From Nitrospira sp. SG-bin1 (GTDB taxonomy: Bacteria > Nitrospirota > Nitrospiria > Nitrospirales > Nitrospiraceae): a stretch of DNA of 41,527 bases. The stretch spans positions 1-41,527 of the forward strand of contig LVWS01000030.1 in the NCBI GenBank assembly GCA_002083365.1, given 5' to 3'. Each line of letters starts with the position of its first letter. Positions within the stretch are counted from its first letter, which is position 1. Below are positions 40,721 through 41,527 of this stretch, piece by piece. The notes under the pieces are model-generated. The model saw only the letters and a program-made list of their open reading frames with translations. It searched no databases and was not told where the DNA came from. The translations under genes and the position numbers were made by a program.

Positions 40721-41005
40721 CGCAGTACTCCGATACGCACAATCAATCAGCGATCCTTTGTCGATCCAACGCGCAGAATCCCTAGGGCTGCTGGATAACT
40801 TGAGCGTATCGGAGCTTGTCCTGATGGCGACTTATCGATACCTCGCATGGTTCATAGTGACCGGCTCCTTGATGGCAACCAACTCCACGCACGAGTCGAT
40901 CAAACCTTGACACATCGATATCGGCATCCGACCGCAGTAACGACTAGGCGGGACAACCTGTCGCGTGGCGAAATGAGGAAGACAGGTTTCTCTTACTCGC
41001 GTATC
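40721..41005. other. Gene-free stretch
   Basis: Some 285 bases with no frame of coding character. It would contain the promoter of the DUF1772-hydrolase operon and the 3' side of the proline-rich gene. No clear repeat or terminator was seen. Confidence 0.5.
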
Positions 41006-41287
41006 TCATTTAGGAATCGACGGCGATCGCTCAATCGGAGGGCCAGCGGGTGGAATGGGTTCGGGTTTTGGAGGTGGAACGGGAGAAGGAGGCAATGGTT
41101 CAGGTTGCGGAGCAGGAATCGGAGACGGGGGGAGCGGCTGGGGCTGCGGCGAAGGGGCCGGAGGGATCGGTTGTGGCGGTAATGGGTCGACCACCCCGTA
41201 CGGTTCGGAAACAGCCGCAACCGAAACCGATGACGTAACCCCCAGAAGGATGATCACGCACATGGTCCTTATCGCTCGGCGAATCAT
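41006..41287 (-). CDS. Proline-rich exported small protein
   Basis: 93 residues: signal peptide to about Ala25, then a repetitive tract of P-P-x-P units (PQPLPPSPIPAPQPEPLPPSPVPPPKPEPIPP). Such tracts form extended rods that span periplasm or cell wall. The opposite strand is open as a Gly-rich frame, an artefact of the repeat. Protein length may vary by repeat slippage. No domain known. Confidence 0.6.
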   Translation of the reverse strand: MIRRAIRTMCVIILLGVTSSVSVAAVSEPYGVVDPLPPQPIPPAPSPQPQPLPPSPIPAPQPEPLPPSPVPPPKPEPIPPAGPPIERSPSIPK

Positions 41288-41527
41288 CTCATCATTCCGT
41301 TTCTGACACTGATGAATCTGGACCAGCTCAGACCCAGGGCATACGTTTCATGAACTCGCTTCAAGCATGGCTGCGGGAGGGCTGTTCACGTGGCGGAGGA
41401 TCAACACCTGCTCATGAATCCTCCTTGCCTCCGAGGCAACAAACCTCCTGCCTCGTGCGCAGCCCTCGTGAGGGCATCAGTGAGGACAACCCGGCCGCCT
41501 CTCTTACGGCGGGTCTAGGAAGTGCTC
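41288..41527. other. Right edge without gene, with small hairpins
   Basis: No gene seen. Inverted repeats: TTGCCT/AGGCAA at 41425-41439 with 3-base loop; CCCTC/GAGGG near 41465-41476; CCGCC/GGCGG near 41500-41517. They may be part of a terminator or a structured RNA running past the edge. Confidence 0.35.

Noticed and set aside
41055..41306. Gly-rich plus-strand frame
   Set aside because: It is the complement of the proline-rich repeats; the minus frame has a signal peptide and is preferred.
1..41527. CRISPR array, rRNA or tRNA genes
   Set aside because: No regularly spaced repeats and no tRNA or rRNA signature were seen on either strand by eye.

Overview
The window most resembles a chromosomal segment of a Nitrospira-type bacterium, and specifically a complete-ammonia-oxidising (comammox-like) one. 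This is inference from gene content: a run of AmoE/AmoD-like membrane-anchored periplasmic proteins followed by copC and copD, paired bacterioferritins, many c-type cytochrome and flavin proteins, small zinc-ribbon proteins, and moderately high GC without operonic AT islands. No rRNA, tRNA, CRISPR array or intact transposase was seen.

Layout. 1-383: gene-poor left edge with short repeats that resemble the end of an IS21/IS481-type element. 384-4780 (minus): amoE-like, amoD-like, amoD-like, copC, copD (the last fused to a cytochrome c and a Cys-less redoxin domain). Facing it across a promoter region with a perfect 16-bp palindrome are two bacterioferritin genes (5055-6010, plus) whose ferroxidase and haem ligands are complementary. 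6192-9069 (minus): a zinc-ribbon protein, a di-haem MauG/CcpA-like lipoprotein with a hairpin-rich leader, and an HD-GYP protein. 9175-14822: a flavin-centred envelope cluster, with a 4-TM protein, a covalent-FMN domain protein, lipoproteins, a frameshifted porin, a 59-residue Com-like zinc ribbon, and ApbE (the flavin transferase that would modify the FMN-domain protein). 14794-20913 (minus): an iron-uptake block reading fur, fbpA, fbpB, fbpC, exbB, exbD, tonB, with a Fur-box-like site before fbpA.

20979-28228 is mixed: a SocA/Panacea-like orphan, an M32 carboxypeptidase, an O-methyltransferase, a DUF4231 protein, an exported FKBP/SlyD-like isomerase, a MoaD-like plus BNR-repeat pair, and a DUF1579 protein. 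28415-32107 (minus) is a translationally coupled TetR / HlyD / ABC ATPase / ABC-2 permease export operon with a palindromic operator. 32457-38678 is an accessory-looking detoxification region: an SDR, two alpha/beta hydrolases, four VOC/glyoxalase-fold proteins, a small outer-membrane barrel and at least one decayed gene fragment. 38837-41287 holds a membrane-anchored nucleoside hydrolase operon and a proline-rich exported protein.

Working picture: copper handling for a copper monooxygenase, iron storage, iron uptake and periplasmic flavin/haem redox proteins are grouped in one metal and electron-transfer neighbourhood. The strongest lead is the amoE-amoD-amoD-copC-copD cluster opposite the split-function bacterioferritin pair, with no amoCAB in view. 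The second is the covalent-flavin cluster lying directly beside the Fur/Fbp/TonB iron block. Family assignments are made by eye and from memory; no database search was run.
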